Assembly: GCF_905404315.1 (NCBI RefSeq)
Contig: NC_066273.1
Coordinates: 13,206,001-13,270,000 of the forward strand
Direction of reading: 5' to 3'
Length of the DNA: 64,000 nucleotides
DNA from: Leptidea sinapis
Taxonomy: Eukaryota > Arthropoda > Insecta > Lepidoptera > Pieridae
In this document: piece by piece, positions 52,101-61,100 of the stretch
Numbering within the stretch: the stretch's first letter is position 1
Layout of the letters: each line of letters starts with the position of its first letter
Position numbers and translations under genes: made by a program
The notes under the pieces: model-generated
What the model saw: the letters and a program-made list of their open reading frames with translations, nothing else
What the model was told of the DNA's origin: nothing
The model's database searches: none

Positions 52101-55100
52101 GAACTTATTGTTATAAATATACCTAGTAGCGACACATTACAACACTCATTATCGTGTCCCAAATCAGGCCTATCCTGTGCTATAGGTGCATGACAACGAT
52201 ATACATACTTTCCCCCTTATTCATAATAGTCTGCTAACTTAAAGCATTGCTAGTTCTCACTCTGTCTTCTTCTATTGACCTAAGTCAGAATGAGAAAAAG
52301 CACTCCTTAGCGGCTGTTTAAAGTTAGCGGACCATTATGAATAAGGGGAATAATAATATATAAATATAATAACCTTCACCCATGCTTTAAATGCTCAGTA
52401 AGCTTATTGCCAACATTAAAACACCCAACGTCCTTATAACCATTACATCATCCAAACGAGTGAATGAAATTCAGTACAACATATCATCCGTATTTATAAT
52501 AACACTCCTTTGGATGATATTTTGGTTACTAATTGTGGCTTTTTTATTGTTAGTAGTAAGCTAACTGTTTCAGAAACATTTAGAGGATTAATATTATGGT
52601 TGTAGATAAAGTCTTGTATGAAACTGTTGATAATTATATATTAAAAAACTCAAGTGATACTATTACCACATTCGTGTTTTAATACCCCTTATTACACAAC
52701 AGTTGCATAAATAACTATAAATACATATAAACTCGGAAACGAACAACGATATTCATCATTATTTGCACCTACCGGCACTCAAACCCGGGACCTCCAGCTT
52801 AATAGACAGGGTTACTAACCTTAATACTTTATAATAAACTGTGTATGTGCCCATAAACTTAGTACACTAGCGTAATAGACAAACACTCTCCTCATTACGT
52901 CGAGACTAAATTTAAGAACCTCAGATCGCCCGTAATTTATTTTTCCCTTAATTTTTGTTATATTATCGTCCTTTTCCAATGGGTTTCATCCTTCTAATAT
53001 TTTGTTTCACTTTTTACCATTTTCAAAGGCTTCGGTACTGGTCTATTGTTTTATAGATGTGTTAGTGAGTTAGTGAAGCGTGTAGTATTTTGCTTTTGGT
53101 GAATCCCTGTGACAAATATTAATAAACGGCGTCATATTGACGTACTCAGTATATTTATTTTCTAACACGTATTTTTTTTTATCTTTAGAAAATTTTGACA
53201 GGAGAATAATGGACACTAAATGTTTCGAAATGGTTTCATGGTCTATTCATCTATTCCGTCTCTTTCTAGGTTTTTATGTAAGGATAGTTATCTCACTTTC
53301 ACACAAGGTTGGTCCATTGCGATAGTTTTTTTTTATGGAATAGGAGGACAAATGAGCGTACGGGTCACCTGTTGTTAAGTGATCACCGCCGCCCACATTC
53401 ATTTGCAACCCCAGAGGAATCACAGGAGCGTTGCCGGCCTTTAAGGAAGGTGTACGCGCTTTTTTTGAAGGTACCCATGTCGTGTCGACCCGGAAACAAA
53501 TGTAAGTTAATGGTATGTACATACAAATATTATGTGTATACGAACTCAACCATATACATTATATACACTAAGTGATACTCTCTTGTGTAAAGACAAATAA
53601 TCTTTATATAAGTAGGTAGGTATATAAAAACAATTTTGATGCATATGTCAGGTTACTACACTATACCAAGTAGTTTGTTATTTTTCGTGATATCCCTCTC
53701 TTCTGGAAGTTCTGGAGTAATTATACAAATTTAATTTGTGCCATAATTCATGATCGATGCAGGACTCGAAACTGTGACTCTCGGGTTCCGTCCGGGCGCT
53801 CTGTCTGAAGTTAAGTTAGGACTGACAGAAACACACTGTTACAATGAGTGCAGTACAGCAAGAAAAGCAAAAAAGTATATTTTAATTGCCTATCTGCGGC
53901 TGAATATTCATGACGATAGCAGGACGAGTTAAGCACGAAGGACTCAAACCACACAAAGGAATTTTGTTTCAAATTCAAATTCAAATATTTTTATTCAAAA
54001 TAGGATGTGAAATCACTTATTGAAAGTCAAAAAATTACCACCCATTCCAAAATGAATGCCTCAGGCCTGAGAAGAATGGGCGCAACAAACTCAGCGGGCT
54101 TTTATTTTTCCCATCAAACATATGTTTTACAATTAAAGTAACATTAACAAAGTAACATTGTACAATTAAACTTATTATTTAATAGCCTGAGGGCGGTCGC
54201 TCTATTCCCAATCTGTGGTATCATTAAGAAATTCATTTATGTTATAGTAACCTTTACCACACAAACGTTTTTTAACAATTCTTTTGAATAACGTAATACT
54301 TTTGTTTTGGACATTTTCTGGGATCCTGTTGTAAAAGCATATACATCGCCCCACAAAAGACTTGCACTTTTGAGTTATAGGCATTTGAAGTTTTAGGTCT
54401 AAATAATCTTCGATATAAATTTCCTATATAAATATCCAAAAAAAAAAACAGTTTCCGTGTACATTTTAAAAAAAGGGGTTTAACTACATGACAGACACGA
54501 CTTTCAGGAGTGCGATGGCATACATAACTCTATTTTGACCAGAGTGTGGTTTGAGTATTTAACTACGTTCAACACAGAAAATAAATTTGAGTTCGTTACT
54601 TTGTTTCAGATACTTGTCGGCAGGAGCCAGAACCTGGCAATTGTTTGGAGAGCTACGACTCCTGGTACTTTAACGCAAGAACTAAAGAGTGCGAAGAGTT
54701 TACCTACACCGGCTGTCATGGGAATGATAATAGGTGCAGCCATTATAATATAAATGAATTTCTTAATTATACCACGGACTGGGAATGGAGCAAACATCCT
54801 CAGGATAAATAGCCTAAATAACCAAATAAAAATATTTTAGTTATATTGAAAGATCACTTAATTCAGCTAGCCGGAGATCACCGAACTAGCGCTTATAATA
54901 ATTAGCTCAGTTTAATTACGCATTAATAATTTATAATGGAAACAGATTACTTATACAGCGCCATCTTTTCGTAAATGAATACATTACTTCATCATTACAG
55001 AATTATTTGTATACGCGTACGTTCCATGATATCATTTCATAATTGCCTTAAGAGTTTGATAAAATGCTCCTAGATGGCGTGAAATACAAATTCACCGCCG

Positions 55101-58100
55101 CGGAAATGATGCCTGATACACTTAAGAATAGTTTTAATTAAATGTAATCATACTATTGTATATATATAGTTATAAGATTTGTTTCATTTAAGGATGATTA
55201 AAGAGGAAAGATTCAAGAAGCGTGTACAGTAATAATAACCGTAAAATATATGTATGTATAATAATATCGATGGCTTGTCGTTTACGTGGTGATCTAATAT
55301 CTGGTAATAATAACCGACCATCACGTTGAGCTTGTCTGCAAAAAAGTAAGTCCACAGCTTTTCATGTTTAATTGTTTAATTTCAGATTTGCTACAAAAGA
55401 TGAATGCGAGATTCAGTGTTCTGCCAGTGCGGTTACTACTAGAAGGCCTGTCCCAACAACCAGAGCTCCTGTTGTAGACACAACTCTTTCTACTGCATAT
55501 GTCCCAGATAGCCGGAGGGTAAGAAGAATCATTTCAATAGTCTTGAAATTGTAATTTAGGCGCGTTAGGCACTGACTTGTATAAATACCACTGGACAGGC
55601 TGTTAAATATGATTGACAGCAAATTTTTTGTGCCTATTTGAAGCGCTACTTGCGAGCGTCCAGAGAACTAATTTTGACGTATATTACAAATTGCTGTGAG
55701 AGAAGCTTATAGTACTCTGAAGTATTAATGCATTTTGAATTAATTTCCGTCGTTTTCCATGGCATTTATACTTCACTAATAAAGTACACAATTTTGTTTT
55801 GTAAATAATTTTCTTATCGATGTTTGTTGCTGAGGTTGTCATCACTAGTTTTAGTACCGCAGACTCTCGCTATATGCCCAACGGCGTCAAGATGGAGAAT
55901 TACAAACAGGCACAAAAAAACTTTGACAGCCGCCAGTCCAGCGGTAAGTACTAGAGGACAGTGCGCGTTAGGGAAATAATATTATCAGGATGATTTTTAA
56001 GATGCGCGCGCACATCGTCACGCAAATTCGACACCGTGACGTTAGCTTGTCAAATAGATCATTTGTACCATACTTCAGCTACCAAGGCTTTTGTAACTCA
56101 TATGTCGACTGAACAACAACCAATGGACGAGAATTAAATAAATTATAATATATAATTTCCATTTATATACAAATTATAAAATAAAAATAATTTTATGATT
56201 TTATCTAAGTGTTATTTTTAACTTAATTATACGGTATAATAATATTTTCATTGGTTGTATTTAATATCTTCTTTATTACAAGCTATTTAAATTATAAATT
56301 TTATTGTAAAAAATTAAAAAAATGTAGTTTTTGATGTTCAATAAGTGATTTTTATTTTAAATTTATGATGTGATGTATTGTTAAATAATCTCTTGATAAC
56401 CGCAATTCATGTACGAATTTTATTTTATTTATTACATGATCTGAACACGCAATCCTGAAAAGCATCATAAAAGCACCATGGTTCATAACCAACCATGAGG
56501 TCGAAAAGTACGCAAAGATTCCCATTTTTTATGGAAAAGGAGGACAAACGATCGTACGGGTCACCGCTCCCATTCTCTTGCAACACCAGAGGAATCACAG
56601 GAGCGTTGCCGGCCTGTAAGAAACGTGTACGCGCTTTTTTTGAAGGTACCCATGTCGTATCGTCCCGGAAACACCGCACAAGGCAGTTGATTCCACCGTT
56701 CTGTAGTACGTGGAAGAAAGTTCCTTGAAAACCGCACTGTGGAGGACCGCCAAACATCCAGAAGGCGGAGATGATATCCTAACTAATGACGTATCGTGCG
56801 AAGGTGGAATTCGGCGGCAGGAATCACGTGAAAAAGCTCTTTGGAACACTACCCGTGATAAAAGTAAATGTCTCTACGCAATTGATAAAAGTAAATGATG
56901 TCTCTACGCAACGCCAAGTAATCCAGCCGTTCACAGAGCAGTGGGTCCCCGACAATTCCTGCTGCTTTACATTACACGCGGTCAAATGGATCGAGTTGAT
57001 ACTGGGGTGCGCCAGACCAGAGATGACAGCAATACTCCATATGTGGCCGGACCGGCGCACCTGCGCTTTGTACAATGTACAATTCCTCTCGTCAAAAGAG
57101 AAATCGCGGCAACTCGAGAAAAATATAAATCTCGTTTAGAAGTCCACCCAAAGAAGCTTGTCTTTGCCTTTATGCCTTTGGGACGAGGAGCTCATGATCC
57201 TCATTCCAAAGGCATAAAAGGTATAAAGGCAAAACCGGCTAAAACGACTTAAAAGATCACAAATTTTTGATCTAGACAAATAGTAATAGAAAATGGAAAA
57301 ACAGGTCCCAGAAAGGATTTTGGGATCTCTTTGTCCCTTTTATTTTTCTCACATTGACTCTCGCATTTTCCTCACAGGAAATAGGGCCTCTGCACATCTC
57401 CCTTCCATTCACCTGCTTATAGTATAAGCTATCGATAGCAGATTACATTATAACAAAAAAAAAATTATTACAAAATTAAATACGTTCATAGGACTCTGAG
57501 TGCCAAACACCATCATCTCTTGAAGCGTGCGGTGTAAACGTCACAGCATTCTACTACGACTCCAGCGAGCAGCGGTGTGTGGAGGGAATCATTGGCAACT
57601 GTCCCAATATTAACGCGTATAACACCGAAGAGGAGTGTGAGAGACAGTGCGGAGCATTCAGAGGACTGGGTAAGGAACGAATCATGTTGTTTCCAAGTTT
57701 GAGCTGACTATAATACTTTATGATTTTATAAGAATCCCTATTTATATTTTCAAATCAAATCATCTTTATTTGCAAGATAAGAAATAATCCCCATTTTAGT
57801 TATAGTGTCCCCATTTGATATTTTAGAATCCCTATTTCTTTATAAGAATCCTCATTTTAGTTTTAGAGTCCCCATTTTATATTTTAGAATCCCTATTTCT
57901 TTATAAGAATCCCCATTTTAGTTTTAGAGTCCCCATTTTATATTTTAGAATCCCTATTTCTATATAAGAATCCCCGTTTTAGTTTTAGAGTCCCCATTTT
58001 ATATTTTACAATCCCTATTTCTTTATAAGAATCCCCATTTTGTTTTTAGAGTCCTCATTTTATATTTTGGAATCCCTATTTCTATATAAGAATCCCCATT

Positions 58101-61100
58101 TTAGTTTTAGAGTCCCCTTTTTATATTTTAAAATCCCTATTTCTTTATAAGAATCCCCATTTTAGGTTTAGAGTCCCCATTTTATATTTTAGAATCCCTA
58201 TTTCTTTACAAGAATCCCCATTACGATTATACATTATAATACGATTATCATAATATTCCATAGATGCCAATGCCAAAATTAATAATAGTTCATAGGTGGT
58301 TTTCATAGAAATCAACCATAGATCTGCTTCTTACTCGCAGTAAGTTTCATCTACTGCTTATGCCTAGTCCTTTTTTTTCATCAAATGAAGTGACCAGCGG
58401 GACGCTTTTTTTTAATTTGAAGGTACCCATGTCATCCCGGAAACACCGTACAAGACCGTACATTCTCATTCCACAGTTTTGTTGTATGTGGAAGAAAGTA
58501 CCTTAAAAACCGCACTGTGGAGGAACGCCACAAATCCAGATGGTTGGCATGATAATCTAATTTGTGGCGTGTCGTGCGAAGGTGAAATTCGGCGGCAGGA
58601 ATCAAGTGAAACAGCTCTTCCGAACACTCCCTGCGATAAATGCGGTAGAACACACAAGCGACGTCTCTAACGTAATGCCAATTGATCTAGCCGTTCACAG
58701 AGATATATATTGTATATAGAGATTTCCTCATAATGTGGGCTCACAAGTCATGGCGAACATGCAGATCATATATTTATTTATATATTATATACGAACGCAC
58801 GAAAATTTATAGAAAATAAATGTATCGGACTTAGCGTTACCATCCGCTGTGGTAAGAGTATTGGAGTCGTAATCTTCAGGGGCGCAACTTCGATCACATC
58901 AGCCGTTTTAGTGCAAAATAAAGATCTATATACAGCTTGAAGTTACAATGGCGACATTAAATGAACGCACAAGTAGAGGTACTTATATAAAAAATATTAT
59001 TTTGGTACAACCTGTAAGTAAACTAGTAGCCGCGCGCTAGTGTAGGCTGTAGGCATTGACACTTATTTGTCAAAGCTCTTCGGAACTCGTAGGTGAGGGT
59101 GATGAAATTTAGTTTTTTAAATATAATATAATCAAAATGACAGAATTTCAATTATTTTCTATTTTTCTATTTATATTATAATATATATATACATATATAT
59201 CTATTTATTTAATCGGCAAGTTCCCCCGCGCCGCGGTATGTCATAGAACGGCGCAATTTCGGCGCGCGTGGAGCAGCCTGTCAATGCGTATTATTTTATG
59301 TGTATTAATATATTATTTATAAAATAATGATGATATGAGAGAATGTATAAGAATTCTATTGAAACAACTATAAGACCATGCAAAATAAACTATCTTATAA
59401 ACAAAATGATGGTCAGAACTTATTCAGGGCGTGGTGTGCCGTACGCCACTTTCGATATTGGTGTATATGAAAGAGCTAGTACCCAAGGGCACTTCCCGAT
59501 TTGGATAGTTTTACCCATGTGTTCATTTAAAATTTAGCACCAAGCTGTATAATCCTAGTAGTGAGGAAAATGGACAATTTTTTCATTTATATACGCCTAT
59601 TATTTTTGTCTGAGATTTATTTTGGTTTTGTTTACGACATCTAGATGTTTGCAGCCATGAGATGGACCCAGGCCCCTGCCTCTACATTATCCCCAAGTTC
59701 TACTGGGATATCATATCTCGCCGCTGCCTACCTTTCACGTACGGAGGCTGTAAAGGTGGACCCAATCGCTTCTCCACTGAATCTGAATGTGAAGAAGTTT
59801 GTGGTTTTAATAATCCCAGTAAGTTTTTATTTACATAAACAAAGTAATCCTCACTCACTCACTTTCATTTTTGCGTAACATATTTAGAAAGAATTAGTCT
59901 TGTATACAACATTATTTTTTGGCAGTGAGAAAAGATAAATTATTATTAAATTAAGTAATAGTATGGTTCGCTGCATACTCAAATTTACACTTATGCATAT
60001 CATAAATCAAATCATATCAAAATTTCCTATTAATTTAGACCAAGAAGTGGCACTATCATCTCAAAAGTAAATGCATAAGCAAAGTAATATGTTTCCATAA
60101 AAGCATCAACGAATATATTTGGTACATAAATGTATTTCCGAAATTTAATAGATCTACTATTATAAAAATAACGTTGTATATATCAAAATACCTAGTAGAT
60201 TAGCATAAACTTGGTACTTTCATAAGCCTCCGCATAGTAGCATTGAAATTAATTTTATTTTATTGTAACAATGATGCTTACGTAAGAATACAAAAACTAC
60301 ATTCAATCCAGCTAAAATATTGTAAGTTAGATTTTGTAGCACGATCAAGGAGTTAAATCCAACTCCACGCTACAATCTACACCCACCCAGTTAATGTAAC
60401 AAATTTGGTGACGGGGGTAGAAATGGAGTGCCTGCTTCCTGTGTCGATCGGCGAAGAGTGCGCTTCCGGCACTGGATCTAGGCGTTGGCACTACAGCGAG
60501 AGTCACGGCGAGTGCCTGCCCTTCGTGTTCTTGGGCTGCGGGGGCAATGACAACAACTTCCACTCGTACCAGGAGTGTAGCGGGCGCTGCAAGTTGCCGG
60601 CGCCACTCGGTATTACATTGCTGAGCCAACTGACATCTCTTGTGTTCTACATGGCATAGGCAGCGCTGTTCTATTGATTTAGTAACGAGGAAATATTAGT
60701 GACCAATCTGAAAAAAGAGATTGTATGAAACGTGTAGTCCTTGAGAGATTGACAGATGACGGCTTTAATCATGAAAAAATGGAGATAACCGAAGTCCACT
60801 TCGGTTTAGGCGACTGTTACTGTACTTTAAAACTTAGCAGGATTATACTTCGTCGCCATAATATTGTAATTTACTATTTCAAACTTATGTCAAATAACTG
60901 CACGTTTCACACTAAAATAAACTTTAAACGTTTTTATTTAGGCAGTCCCGCCGCTTATTACGTAGTATTTACATCCTCTTTATTAGTGGCCATTTTTTAA
61001 TACAAATTGACACTATGCTCCTCGGTTTTTAACCCTAGATAAAAATTATTTCAAATAAGATCAATAATATGTGCTATCATTTTATGTGACTCTCTATTTT

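Noticed and set aside
57780..58222. CRISPR-like array
   Set aside because: Units are contiguous without unique spacers and the context is a eukaryotic intron. It is a minisatellite.
60610..60660. Alternative C-terminus of papilin by reading through the exon 41 donor (hydrophobic tail to a stop)
   Set aside because: Possible by intron retention, but the downstream antistasin-like exons are in perfect phase with the spliced form and nothing specifically supports the retained form.
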